Source of the DNA: Propionivibrio dicarboxylicus
GTDB taxonomy: Bacteria; Pseudomonadota; Gammaproteobacteria; Burkholderiales; Rhodocyclaceae
Direction of reading: 5' to 3'
Length of the DNA: 64,000 nt
NCBI RefSeq assembly: GCF_900099695.1
Contig: NZ_FNCY01000013.1
Location: 1-64,000, forward strand
Below the pieces are notes generated by a model that was not told the DNA's origin, made no database searches, and was given only the letters and a program-made list of their open reading frames with translations. The position numbers and the translations under genes were made by a program. Below are positions 26,155 to 34,547 of this stretch, in pieces (position 1 is the stretch's first letter; every line of letters starts with the position of its first letter).

Positions 26155-27792
26155 ATGCCTGTTCTGCTCGATACGCGAACCCTGTTGATGGTCATCACGA
26201 TTGTGCTGATCAGTCGGGCCGTTGTCCTGTTTCATGTGTGGCGAGTGTCCAGGCGGTATTCCCCGCTCACCATGTGGGCGGCGGGTTCGAGCCTCCTCGC
26301 TGTCGGCGTCCTTCTCATCGGTCTTCGCGGCATCGTCTCCGACATCATCTCGATCATATGCGCGCAGGCATTGGTCATCACCGGCTGGATGATTTACGTC
26401 GGCGGGATCGGCCTGGCTGCCGAGCAACAACCGCCATGGCGGGCAGGAAAAATTCTGACGCTGATTTCAGTCGCGGCAATTGCCTGGTACACCCTTGCCA
26501 CTCCGGATTTTCTCGCCAGAACCGTCGTAAACACCGTGGCATCGGTCACTTTCGAGCTGTACGCGGTACTAGCCTGCCTGAGATTTTCCGGGTCGAAGCG
26601 GAAAACCACCTTCCGAATCCTGGCGGCAGCGCTGATGATCGAGGCATGTTCGAACATCATCAAGCTCAGCTACATCCTCGACACTCGCACCGTCGATCTC
26701 TTTACCGGGGCATGGCAGATCGGTCAGTTCTTTATCGTTGCGCTGATCGTTACGGTAGTGAGTTCGATTCTCTTCGTCTTGCTGGCCGCGCAACGCTTGC
26801 AGGAAGACCTTGATGACGAGATGCGTTTGCGCCAGGAGGATCAACGCTTGCTTGCACGTTCGGAAGCCAAGTATCGACTCATCTACGAGGCGACTTCCGA
26901 CGCCGTGATGCTCCTCAGCCAGGAGCGGTTTTTCGCGTGCAATGCGTCGACGCTGCGCATGTTTGGATGTCAGACAGAAGAAGAATTCTGCACATATAAC
27001 CTGGTGGCATTATCGCCGCCGCGCCAGCCTTGCGGCAAGGAATCGTCGACACTCGTACAGCAGCATTTGGCACGCGTTTTCGAATGCGGCCACCATGACT
27101 TTGAATGGGTGAGCCGGCGCGTCGATAACGGCGAGCTCTTCACTGTCGAGATCCACCTGAACACCGTCACGATTGAAGGCGGGGCAACGCTCCAGGCCAC
27201 GGCGAGAGATATCACCGAGCGTAAGCGCATGGAAGAGAGCATTCGCCAGCTTGCCTTCATCGACACCCTGACGCAGTTACCCAACCGAAGACTCCTCGTC
27301 GATCGTCTTGCGATGGCCATGGAATCGAGCAAGCGCAAGAATGTCCATTGCTGCCTGCTGTTTATCGACCTGGATAATTTCAAGCCGCTCAACGACACGT
27401 ATGGCCATCCGGTCGGGGATCTCCTGTTGATCGAGGTGGCGAACCGTCTGCGCGGCGGTATACGCGCGATAGATACGGTAGCGAGATTCGGTGGCGATGA
27501 ATTTGTCGTGCTGATCAGCGAACTGTTTTCCAGCCGGGACGAGTCGCGTAATGCAGCCGGTACGGTCGCCCTGAAAATTCTTTCCCTGGTATCGCATCCC
27601 TACCTATTGCACGCAACAGACGGGGATGGTCGTGAGCAAATCATCGAATATCAATGCTCCGCCAGTATTGGTGGCACCCTATTCACTTCTCATGAATTCA
27701 GCCGGGAAGAACTTTTCCGACAGGCTGACGCGGCCATGTACGCAGCCAAGCGCGCGGGACGCCATACTGTGCTGTTTTTCTCCGACATCTGA
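26155..27792 (+). CDS. Membrane-bound PAS-GGDEF diguanylate cyclase
   Basis: A 545-residue protein: seven hydrophobic segments (about 5-210), a PAS domain (about 235-365) ending in DITERKRMEES, then a GGDEF domain (about 375-545). The active site is GGDEF (ARFGGDEFVVL), with Mg2+-region LTQLPNRRLL upstream, and RAID five residues before it is an intact inhibitory I-site. It should make c-di-GMP from GTP with feedback inhibition. I use the ATG at 26155 because the TM region begins there; an earlier ATG would add a basic stretch without support. Confidence 0.9.
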   Translation: MPVLLDTRTLLMVITIVLISRAVVLFHVWRVSRRYSPLTMWAAGSSLLAVGVLLIGLRGIVSDIISIICAQALVITGWMIYVGGIGLAAEQQPPWRAGKILTLISVAAIAWYTLATPDFLARTVVNTVASVTFELYAVLACLRFSGSKRKTTFRILAAALMIEACSNIIKLSYILDTRTVDLFTGAWQIGQFFIVALIVTVVSSILFVLLAAQRLQEDLDDEMRLRQEDQRLLARSEAKYRLIYEATSDAVMLLSQERFFACNASTLRMFGCQTEEEFCTYNLVALSPPRQPCGKESSTLVQQHLARVFECGHHDFEWVSRRVDNGELFTVEIHLNTVTIEGGATLQATARDITERKRMEESIRQLAFIDTLTQLPNRRLLVDRLAMAMESSKRKNVHCCLLFIDLDNFKPLNDTYGHPVGDLLLIEVANRLRGGIRAIDTVARFGGDEFVVLISELFSSRDESRNAAGTVALKILSLVSHPYLLHATDGDGREQIIEYQCSASIGGTLFTSHEFSREELFRQADAAMYAAKRAGRHTVLFFSDI

Positions 27793-27802
27793 CGCCGGGA
27801 AT

Positions 27803-28366
27803 TCATGACATGCGCCTCTCCGGCAAGTCTTGTGGGAGCGGGTCAGGCGCAGTCCAGAGGGACTGACCGGTGATTTCCATGTAGCTCAGACAGGTGCGCA
27901 GATCGAACTCGATCTGATGGTAGTCGGGCTCCATATGCCGGCAAAGTTGATAAAAGGCCTTGTCATGCGCCCGCTCCTTCATGTGCGCCAGCTCGTGCAC
28001 CGCGATCATGCGTAGAAATTCGATCGGCATATCCCTGAAGACCGACGCAATCCGGATTTCACGTTTTGCCTGCAGTTTGGAACCCTGCACCCGGGAAATG
28101 CTGGTGTGCGTTCCCAATGCCTGCCGGATCACCTGCAAGCGGCTATCGAACATCACCTTGCTCAGTTGCCCGACATTGCGCAGGTAGGTGTTCTTGATTT
28201 CCGAAACGTAGTCATACAGCGCCTTGTCGGTACGTACCCCGTGGGCGCTTGGATATTTCTGCAGCAGGATCTCCGCCAGCCGACCTTGCTCAATTAACTG
28301 ATGCACCTGCTTGACGAGCGCCGGCGGGTAAGCGGCGAGATACTTGGGCAGCGTTTTCGGGGACAT
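27803..28366 (-). CDS. YgjP-like (DUF45/M48-like) metallopeptidase domain protein
   Basis: A 187-residue cytosolic protein. VHELAHMKERAHDKAFYQL carries the HExxH zinc motif and the downstream His typical of the YgjP/WLM-like group; PDYHQIEFDLRTCL follows. Its start (28366) is the last ATG that keeps the whole domain; a longer frame upstream looks non-coding. It converges on the GGDEF gene with a 10-base gap. Peptidase activity is inferred from the motif; no substrate is known. Confidence 0.85.
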   Translation of the reverse strand: MSPKTLPKYLAAYPPALVKQVHQLIEQGRLAEILLQKYPSAHGVRTDKALYDYVSEIKNTYLRNVGQLSKVMFDSRLQVIRQALGTHTSISRVQGSKLQAKREIRIASVFRDMPIEFLRMIAVHELAHMKERAHDKAFYQLCRHMEPDYHQIEFDLRTCLSYMEITGQSLWTAPDPLPQDLPERRMS

Positions 28367-28400
28367 TGCATCGGTTTTGGGCAGCGAGGAAGGGTGAATC

Positions 28401-28541
28401 TTACCAGTCCTCCTGTCGGATCTGCCGTTTGCTGCCTCTCGTCGCCAAACGGCAGGCGAAAGACAGCGTGCCGCCCGCATCGGGGTCAGCGCAGAACGGC
28501 CACACAGGTCGAACGGCGCCGCCATTCGGGATGAGCGCCAT
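28401..28541 (-). CDS. Possible small protein (46 residues), unknown
   Basis: An open frame with strongly G/C-biased third codon positions, as in real genes of this genome. It begins MALIPNGGAVRPVWPFC and ends with a basic tail. GGAG is only 3 bases from the ATG, so initiation is uncertain; an in-frame TTG lies 45 bases earlier. It lies 35 bases before the YgjP-like gene on the same strand and might be its operon partner. Confidence 0.33.
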   Translation of the reverse strand: MALIPNGGAVRPVWPFCADPDAGGTLSFACRLATRGSKRQIRQEDW

Positions 28542-28635
28542 ATTCTCCAGCGCGCGGTCGGGAACATCCGGCACGCGCCCACGCAAGCATCACCTGCGCA
28601 TTCCCCCTGCCACACAGGGTCTTGCACGACCTGCT

Positions 28636-28650
28636 ATATTTTCATAATAT
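28636..28650 (+). promoter_or_regulatory. arsR operator overlapping the -10 region
   Basis: ATATT-N5-AATAT is a perfect dyad at 28636-28650. A promoter TTGCAC (28622-28627), 17 bases, TAATAT (28645-28650) overlaps it, and the likely arsR ATG is only 8 bases past the -10, so transcription should begin at or beside the start codon. ArsR binding here would block RNA polymerase until As(III) binds. Confidence 0.6.
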
Positions 28651-28657
28651 TGGAACT

Positions 28658-28978
28658 ATGGAAAACAAAACCGCTGTCACCGCCTTGTCCGCCCTCGCCC
28701 AGGAAAGCCGCCTGGCGGTCTTTCGCCTGCTCGTCCAGAACGGTCCGGACGGCCTGAATCCGGGGGTGATCGCCGAACACCTCGACATTCCGCTGCCGAC
28801 GCTGTCGTTTCATCTCAAGACGCTGGCGCAATCGGGCCTCGTCTCGACCGTCCAGGAAGGCCGCTTCATCCGTTACCGGGCCGACATGGCCGCCTTCAAC
28901 CGCCTCACCGATTTCCTCCTCGAAGACTGCTGCGGCGGAGAGCTTCAACGCTGCGCCACCCCCAACACCGACCAATGA
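28658..28978 (+). CDS. arsR: ArsR-type As(III)-responsive repressor
   Basis: A 106-residue SmtB/ArsR winged helix: LSALAQESRLAVFRLL, then GVIAEHLDIPLPTLSFHLK (recognition helix) and a beta wing. Inducer-binding cysteines are C-terminal, C91-C92 and C99 (DCCGGELQRC), as in the Acidithiobacillus/Corynebacterium-type sensors, not the CVC-type in helix 3. I start at the ATG at 28658; an upstream in-frame ATG lies in the promoter. The stop overlaps arsC by four bases. It should repress the whole ars run. Confidence 0.93.
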   Translation: MENKTAVTALSALAQESRLAVFRLLVQNGPDGLNPGVIAEHLDIPLPTLSFHLKTLAQSGLVSTVQEGRFIRYRADMAAFNRLTDFLLEDCCGGELQRCATPNTDQ

Positions 28979-29478
28979 ACCTGAAGCCGCCTTTCAACGC
29001 GCTGGTGCTGTGCACCGGCAATTCGGCCCGCTCGATCCTCGGCGAGTCGCTCTTCAACCACCTGGGCAAAGGCCGCATCCGCGCCTTTTCGGCCGGCAGC
29101 CGGCCTTCGGGCGCGGTCAACCCGGTGGCCATCGAAACGCTGGACAAACACGGCATCCCGCGCCCGGCCGACCTGCGCAGCAAGTCCTGGGACGAATTCG
29201 CCGGCGACGGCGCGCCACGGATCGATTTCATCTTCACCGTCTGCGCCAGCGCTGCCGGCGAAGCCTGCCCCGTCTGGCCGGGCCACCCGGTCACCGCGCA
29301 CTGGGGCATCGACGATCCGGCGCATGTCGAGCCGCTGGCGGCACGCCGCGTCGCCTTCGAAAACGCCTACCAGGCGCTGGAAAAGCGAATCGCCGCCTTC
29401 CTGGCCCTGGACCTTGAACACCTGCCGGCCGAAGCGATTGCGGCGGCCGCCCGATCGATCCATGAGGCCTGCCAATGA
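28975..29478 (+). CDS. arsC: Arsenate reductase, low-molecular-weight phosphatase type
   Basis: A 167-residue cytosolic reductase. The P-loop CTGNSARS (CX5R, residues 13-19) is the arsenate-binding site, and C90 and C98 (TVCASAAGEAC) are the likely resolving cysteines of the thioredoxin-coupled subtype. It reduces As(V) to As(III) for export by the next gene. It overlaps arsR and acr3 by 4 bases each, so translation is coupled. Confidence 0.93.
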   Translation: MNLKPPFNALVLCTGNSARSILGESLFNHLGKGRIRAFSAGSRPSGAVNPVAIETLDKHGIPRPADLRSKSWDEFAGDGAPRIDFIFTVCASAAGEACPVWPGHPVTAHWGIDDPAHVEPLAARRVAFENAYQALEKRIAAFLALDLEHLPAEAIAAAARSIHEACQ

Positions 29479-30548
29479 GCGTCCAGTGTGAAATCTCCGG
29501 CAAGAGCGCAACGCCGGCGCCGATGAGCGTCTTCGAGCGCTTCCTGACCGTCTGGGTCTTTCTCTGCATCATCGCCGGCGTCGTGCTCGGCCAGTGGTTC
29601 CCCACGCTGTTCCAGTCGATCGGCCGGCTGGAAGTCGCCCAGGTGAATCTGCCGGTCGGCATCCTGATCTGGGTCATGATCATCCCGATGCTGGTCAAGG
29701 TCGATTTCGGCGCCCTGCACGAAGTACGACAGCATGGACGCGGCATCGGCGTCACGCTCTTCATCAACTGGCTGGTGAAGCCCTTCTCGATGGCATTCCT
29801 CGGCTGGCTCTTCGTGCGCCAGATCTTCGCCCCCTACCTGCCGCAAGAACAGCTCGACAGCTACATCGCCGGCCTGATCCTGCTCGCCGCGGCGCCCTGC
29901 ACCGCCATGGTCTTCGTCTGGAGCCGCCTGTCCAACGGCGACCCGCTCTTCACGCTGTCGCAAGTCGCACTCAATGACACGATCATGGTCATCGCCTTTG
30001 CGCCGCTGGTCGCCTTCCTGCTCGGCATCTCGGCCATCACGGTGCCCTGGGACACGCTCTTCACCTCGGTCGTGCTCTACATCGTCATTCCGGTGATTCT
30101 CGCCCAGCTCTGGCGGAAGTCGCTGCTCCGGCACGGCCAGGCCGCTTTCGACGCGGCCATGGCGAAGATCGGACCGTGGTCGATCTCGGCGCTCCTGCTC
30201 ACCCTCGTGCTGCTCTTCGCCTTCCAGGGCAGGGCCATCATCGCCCAGCCGCTCGTCATTGCCCTGCTGGCGGTGCCGATCCTGATCCAGGTCTTTTTCA
30301 ACGCCAGCCTGGCGTATTGGCTCAACCGCGTCCTCGGCGAAAAGCATTCGGTGGCCTGCCCCTCGGCCCTGATCGGCGCCTCCAATTTCTTCGAACTGGC
30401 CGTCGCCGCCGCCATCAGCCTGTTCGGTTTCGAGTCGGGCGCGGCACTCGCCACCGTCGTCGGCGTGCTCATCGAAGTGCCGGTCATGCTGCTGGTGGTA
30501 AACGTGGTCAATCGCAGCCGCGCCTGGTACGAACGGCCGACGGCCTGA
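29475..30548 (+). CDS. acr3: Arsenite efflux transporter Acr3
   Basis: A 357-residue inner-membrane protein with about 10 TM helices. The ACR3 signatures are ILIWVMIIPMLVKVDF early, AAPCTAMVFVWSRLSNGDP (catalytic Cys in the broken helix), ALNDTIM, and NFFELAVAAAISLFG late. It exports arsenite using the proton gradient. Being of the BASS-like ACR3 family it is unrelated to ArsB. The gene is separated from arsM by 18 bases with AAGGAG. Confidence 0.95.
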   Translation: MSVQCEISGKSATPAPMSVFERFLTVWVFLCIIAGVVLGQWFPTLFQSIGRLEVAQVNLPVGILIWVMIIPMLVKVDFGALHEVRQHGRGIGVTLFINWLVKPFSMAFLGWLFVRQIFAPYLPQEQLDSYIAGLILLAAAPCTAMVFVWSRLSNGDPLFTLSQVALNDTIMVIAFAPLVAFLLGISAITVPWDTLFTSVVLYIVIPVILAQLWRKSLLRHGQAAFDAAMAKIGPWSISALLLTLVLLFAFQGRAIIAQPLVIALLAVPILIQVFFNASLAYWLNRVLGEKHSVACPSALIGASNFFELAVAAAISLFGFESGAALATVVGVLIEVPVMLLVVNVVNRSRAWYERPTA

Positions 30549-30566
30549 ACAGACAAGGAGAATGAA

Positions 30567-31844
30567 ATGAGTGCCGTCCAGCACGACGCGATTCGCCAGA
30601 CCGTGCGCCAACGCTACACGCATATCGCCGAAAACGAAGGCTGCGGCTGCGCGCCCTCCTGCTGCGGCTGCGCGCCCTCCTGCTGCGGCGGCCCGGACAA
30701 CGACTCGGCGGCGACGTCGCAGAGCGTCGGCTACGCGGCGGCCGACACCGCCGCTGTCCCCGACGGCGCCAACATGGGCCTCGGTTGCGGCACGCCGCTG
30801 GCGATCGCCGATCTCAAGCCCGGCGAGACCGTGCTCGACCTCGGCAGCGGCGGCGGTTTCGACTGCTTTCTCGCGGCACGGGAGGTCGGTGCAACGGGCC
30901 ACGTCATCGGCATCGACATGACGCCAGCAATGATCACCAAGGCGCGCGGGAACGCCGAGAAAGGCGGCTACGCAAACGTCGAATTCCGGCTTGGCGAAAT
31001 CGAACACCTGCCGGTCGCCGACGGGTGTGTCGATGTCATTATCTCCAACTGCGTCATCAACCTGTCGCCGCACAAGGCGCAGGTATTCGCCGATGCTTTC
31101 CGCGTCCTGAAACCGGGCGGCCGGCTGGCCGTCTCCGACGTCGTCGCCTTCGCCGACCTGCCCGATGACATCCGCAATGACCCGACCCTGCTGGCGGGCT
31201 GCATGGCCGGCGCGTCTTCGATTGCCGACATCGAGGCAATGCTCGGCGCAGGCGGTTTCGAGCAGATTCGCATCCGTCCGAAAGATGAAAGCAAGTCCTT
31301 CATTCGCGACTGGGCGCCGGACAAGCCCATCACCGATTACGTCGTTTCCGCCACGATCGAAGCAGTCAAACCCGGCGCGTGCACGTGCTGCTGCAGCGAC
31401 ACGGACACACCGACGCTGCGCCAGGCCTCTGCCGACGATCTGGAGGCGATCAGGTCGCTGCTGTCGCGTTGCCAGTTGCCCGGCGAGGATCTCACCGAAG
31501 CGAGCCTGCGCACCTTCAGGGTGCTCGTATCGGGCACGCGAATCGTCGGGGTCTGCGGCATCGAGATCTTCGGCAGCGACGGCCTGCTTCGCTCGCTGGC
31601 GGTCGATCCCGCGCTGCGTGGCCGGAGATTCGGCGAACAGCTGGTCACCGCGTGCGAATCGGCGGCCCAGAACATTGGCATCGAACGGCTGTACCTGCTG
31701 ACGACCACCGCCCGCGACTATTTGCTGCGCCTCGGTTATGCGGACATCGCCCGTGAATCGGCGCCGGAAGGCGTGCGCACCCACCCCCAGTTCCAGGGGC
31801 TGTGCCCCGCCAGCGCGCGCTGCCTGGCCAAGTGGCTCCAATGA
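30567..31844 (+). CDS. arsM: Arsenite methyltransferase ArsM fused to an ArsN2-like GNAT acetyltransferase
   Basis: A 425-residue two-domain protein. Residues about 1-270 are ArsM: SAM motif DLGSGGGFD (91-99) and the three As(III)-binding cysteines C74 (GLGCGTP), C162 (ISNCVINL) and C212 (LAGCMAG). Residues 26-42 contain a tandem duplicated CGCAPSC block. A cysteine-rich linker (ACTCCC, 271-276) leads to a GNAT domain (about 283-425) with SLAVDPALRGRRFGEQL, the acetyl-CoA loop, resembling ArsN2. The first domain should methylate As(III); the second may acetylate an arsenic-derived or other compound. The stop overlaps the following sigma gene (ATGA). Confidence 0.92.
   Translation: MSAVQHDAIRQTVRQRYTHIAENEGCGCAPSCCGCAPSCCGGPDNDSAATSQSVGYAAADTAAVPDGANMGLGCGTPLAIADLKPGETVLDLGSGGGFDCFLAAREVGATGHVIGIDMTPAMITKARGNAEKGGYANVEFRLGEIEHLPVADGCVDVIISNCVINLSPHKAQVFADAFRVLKPGGRLAVSDVVAFADLPDDIRNDPTLLAGCMAGASSIADIEAMLGAGGFEQIRIRPKDESKSFIRDWAPDKPITDYVVSATIEAVKPGACTCCCSDTDTPTLRQASADDLEAIRSLLSRCQLPGEDLTEASLRTFRVLVSGTRIVGVCGIEIFGSDGLLRSLAVDPALRGRRFGEQLVTACESAAQNIGIERLYLLTTTARDYLLRLGYADIARESAPEGVRTHPQFQGLCPASARCLAKWLQ
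30642..30683 (+). repeat. Exact 21-base tandem duplication inside arsM
   Basis: Two identical 21-base units (30642-30662 and 30663-30683), each encoding CGCAPSC, followed by CGG. Zero divergence at silent sites indicates recent slippage or duplication that doubled a cysteine motif near the ArsM N-terminus. Confidence 0.9.
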
Positions 31845-32395
31845 CTCCGGAAGCGCTGCTCCAGCATTACGGCCGCCATCGCGTGAAGCTGGTCGCAGTC
31901 CTGTCCCGCCTGGTGAGACGAGAGGAAGCCGAGGAACTGGCCGACGAGACTTTGACGAAGGCGCTGTCATCGGTCGCAAGCTTCCGGGAAGAAGCGGATG
32001 CCGGCACATGGCTGCACCGTATCGCCGTCAATCTCGCCTATGACTTGCTGCGCCGACAGATGCGTCATCCCGAGGTCTCGCTGGAAGACGGAATCGAGTC
32101 CCTGGAGCATGCCGCCGATGCGGGACAGGCGCCGCAGGAACAACGGGAGATGAGCCAATGCGTGCGGAATCTGCTGACAACGCTGCCGCCCGAGCAGCAC
32201 GAGGCGCTCGTCCATGCCGACATCCATGACCTGACGGCCGCCGAGATCGCGCGGAACACCGGTGTTTCCACGGGAAACGCCAAGATCCGGCTGCATCGTG
32301 CGCGTCGCGCCATGAAAACCCTCCTCGAAACCCACTGCGATCTCGCGGTTGAAGCCGATGGCGTTTGCCGCTGCACACCGAAGGCTGCCGAATGA
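31841..32395 (+). CDS. ECF-type RNA polymerase sigma factor, first copy, Cys-tailed
   Basis: A 184-residue sigma factor. Region 2: RREEAEELADETLTKALSS and TWLHRIAVNLAYDLLRR; region 4: LPPEQHEALVHADIHDLT, then AEIARNTGVSTGNAKIRLHR. After region 4 a tail reads HCDLAVEADGVCRC, ending in three cysteines. No anti-sigma factor is adjacent. It overlaps the arsM fusion by four bases, so it is translated with it. The tail resembles that of other ECF proteins with short C-terminal extensions and may bind thiophilic metalloids; that role is inference. Confidence 0.9.
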   Translation: MTPEALLQHYGRHRVKLVAVLSRLVRREEAEELADETLTKALSSVASFREEADAGTWLHRIAVNLAYDLLRRQMRHPEVSLEDGIESLEHAADAGQAPQEQREMSQCVRNLLTTLPPEQHEALVHADIHDLTAAEIARNTGVSTGNAKIRLHRARRAMKTLLETHCDLAVEADGVCRCTPKAAE

Positions 32396-32515
32396 GACGC
32401 GCGCTGTATCCTTTTGCGTGGCGATTTCGTCCAAGGGAAGTACCTCGCCGGTACAAGCACTGAGAAGCTGTTTGTTCTCGCTCCCCGAACGTGATTGACG
32501 AAAGGAATCACCACA

Positions 32516-32764
32516 ATGTTAGATGAAGCCACCAAAGAACTGATTGCGATTGGCGCATCGGTGACCGCCCATTGCCAGCCCTGCCTCGACTACCACGTTT
32601 CTGCCGCAAGACGGCTGGGTGTCAGGGAGGAAGACATCCGGATTGCCGTCGATGTCGGCAAGCAGGTCGGGCGCGGCGCCGCTTCCGCCATGGACAAGAA
32701 GGTCATCGAAACGCTGGGCAGACCAGCTGAGGCCTGTGCATCGGCGGGTTGCGGCTGTCATTAA
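32516..32764 (+). CDS. AhpD/carboxymuconolactone decarboxylase-like thiol protein
   Basis: An 82-residue all-helical AhpD-fold protein. HCQPCLDYH has the redox CxxC with the following His of alkylhydroperoxidase D-like proteins, and VGRGAASAMDK follows. The C-terminus is unusually Cys-rich (CASAGCGCH). I use the ATG at 32516; an upstream in-frame TTG would place the AAAGGA ribosome site inside the gene. It lies between two sigma genes. A thiol reductase or As(III)-buffering role is plausible; arsenic islands often carry CMD-domain proteins. Confidence 0.82.
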   Translation: MLDEATKELIAIGASVTAHCQPCLDYHVSAARRLGVREEDIRIAVDVGKQVGRGAASAMDKKVIETLGRPAEACASAGCGCH

Positions 32765-32795
32765 CCGGACGCCGGGCCTTGTGACAGAATGGGAT

Positions 32796-33365
32796 ATGGA
32801 CGCAACTTCCGCCTTTACCTGCCTTAATCGGGCCTGGCACACCCACAGGACCGAGATCAGGAGTTTTCTGAGTCGTCGCATTGCCGACAAGGCAGAGACC
32901 GATGATCTCCTGCAGGATGTCTTCCTGAAAGCCCTGCTGCTGGGTCGGTCGTTTTGCACGATCGACAATCCGCGTGCATGGCTGTTTCAAGTGGCCCGCA
33001 ACATGCTGATCGACCGGCTCCGACTCACGCGCGAGCAGGTACCCTTGCCCGACGACCTGCTCGCCGCCACCGAGTCTTCGATGGACACCGTGGATGCGCT
33101 GACCCAGTGCTTGCCGAGAGTCCTGTCGGAATTGACTGCCGAGGATCGCGAAGCCATCGTCCTATGCGACCTCTCTGGCGTCACCCAGCAGGAATTCGCC
33201 GACCGTGCCGGAATCTCCCTGCCGGCGGCGAAATCGAGGGTGCAACGCGCACGGCGTCGCTTGCAGTCACGCATGGTCGATGCCTGCCAGGTCAAATTCG
33301 ACGAACACGGAAAAATCTGCTGCTTCGTTCCGCGACCGCCGCTGGGCGAAACGCCGAAGGTCTGA
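32796..33365 (+). CDS. ECF-type RNA polymerase sigma factor, second copy, Cys-tailed
   Basis: A 189-residue ECF sigma factor: DDLLQDVFLKALL and NPRAWLFQVARNMLIDRLR in region 2, then LTAEDREAIVLCDLSGVTQQEFADRAGISL in pieces through region 4 with AAKSRVQRARRRL as the recognition helix. The tail ACQVKFDEHGKICC resembles the SigZ-type C-terminus and parallels the tail of the upstream sigma factor. Start: ATG at 32796, with a GTG at 32781 as an alternative. No anti-sigma gene is seen on either side. Confidence 0.9.
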   Translation: MDATSAFTCLNRAWHTHRTEIRSFLSRRIADKAETDDLLQDVFLKALLLGRSFCTIDNPRAWLFQVARNMLIDRLRLTREQVPLPDDLLAATESSMDTVDALTQCLPRVLSELTAEDREAIVLCDLSGVTQQEFADRAGISLPAAKSRVQRARRRLQSRMVDACQVKFDEHGKICCFVPRPPLGETPKV

Positions 33366-33469
33366 ACCCCAGCCCCGGCCTGAACGGAGCACTCAATCCG
33401 TTCAGGCTGCATCCTTTTTCCACCTGATTCGTCTACCTCTGCAAACCGACACACTATCCGGAGACTGAA

Positions 33470-34528
33470 ATGCTCACAGATTCGATGACGAATGCCCACA
33501 AGGCGAAGCCCGGCCTCAATGGCTGGCTGGCGATGATTGCCATCGCCACCGGCGCCTGGTTCGCCATCTACAGCCACCTGACCGACTTCGCCGATGCGCT
33601 GATCGGCATGCTGGGACTCAGTCGCGAGACGCGACTCGGCGAGGCGATCCACTTCTTCAGCTATGACACGCCCAAGGTACTGATGCTGCTGGTCGGCGTC
33701 GTCTTCGTCATGGGCATCGTCCAGACCTTCTTTGTCCCGGAGCGCACCCGTGCGCTGCTCTCGGGCAAGCGACTCGGCCTTGGCAACGTGCTGGCGGCGA
33801 CGCTCGGCATCGTCACGCCGTTCTGCTCCTGCTCGGCCGTGCCGCTATTCATCGGCTTCCTGTCGGCCGGCGTCCCGCTCGGCGTGACCTTCTCGTTCCT
33901 GATCTCGGCGCCGATGGTGAACGAAGTCGCGCTGGTGCTGCTGTTCGGGATGTTCGGCTGGAAAGTCGCCGGCCTGTATCTCGGCCTGGGGCTGCTGGTC
34001 GCCATCGTTTCCGGCCTGGTCATCGGCGCGCTCAAGATGGAAAAGCACCTCGAAGACTGGGTGCAGAAGCTACAGTCGGGGGCCGACCTGCCCGCCAGCA
34101 CCTTCTCGATGAGCTGGGTCGAACGCTTCGAAGCCGGTTGGGCGCACGTCAAACAAATCGTCGGCAAGGTCTGGCCCTACATCCTGCTCGGCATCGGACT
34201 CGGCGCGGCCATTCACGGCTATGTCCCCGAAGACCTGATGGCCAGCTTCATGGGACGCGATGTCTGGTGGGCCGTCCCCGCCGCCGTCGTGCTCGGCGTG
34301 CCGATGTACTCCAATGCCGCAGGCATCATTCCCGTAGTCGAGGCGCTGATCGGCAAGGGCGCCGCGCTCGGCACGGTGCTGGCCTTCATGATGGCGGTGA
34401 TCGCGCTCTCGGCGCCCGAGATGATCATCCTGCGCAAGGTCTTGAAGCCGCGCCTGATCGCCGTCTTCGCCGGCGTCGTGGCCACCGGCATCCTGATGGT
34501 GGGTTATGTGTTCAACGCAATTTTCTGA
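33470..34528 (+). CDS. Permease, ArsP/PF03773-type
   Basis: A 352-residue inner-membrane protein with about 8-9 TM helices. TPFCSCSAVPLFIGF contains the cysteine pair typical of the PF03773 permease family, and GVPMYSNAAGIIPV is the mirrored second motif. ArsP members export trivalent organoarsenicals such as methylarsenite and roxarsone. Here it lies downstream of arsM, which makes such products, supporting that role. GGAG is 6 bases before the ATG. Other PF03773 proteins have unknown substrates, so the substrate is inference. Confidence 0.88.
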   Translation: MLTDSMTNAHKAKPGLNGWLAMIAIATGAWFAIYSHLTDFADALIGMLGLSRETRLGEAIHFFSYDTPKVLMLLVGVVFVMGIVQTFFVPERTRALLSGKRLGLGNVLAATLGIVTPFCSCSAVPLFIGFLSAGVPLGVTFSFLISAPMVNEVALVLLFGMFGWKVAGLYLGLGLLVAIVSGLVIGALKMEKHLEDWVQKLQSGADLPASTFSMSWVERFEAGWAHVKQIVGKVWPYILLGIGLGAAIHGYVPEDLMASFMGRDVWWAVPAAVVLGVPMYSNAAGIIPVVEALIGKGAALGTVLAFMMAVIALSAPEMIILRKVLKPRLIAVFAGVVATGILMVGYVFNAIF

Positions 34529-34547
34529 CCTATAACAAGGAGCTCAA

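Noticed and set aside
30642-30683. Short CRISPR-like tandem repeat
   Set aside because: Two adjacent in-frame units without spacers inside a gene; a coding duplication.
29367-32009. Very long frame (880 codons) opposite arsC-acr3-arsM
   Set aside because: Spans three verified genes on the other strand, with no ribosome site or domain; a GC artefact.
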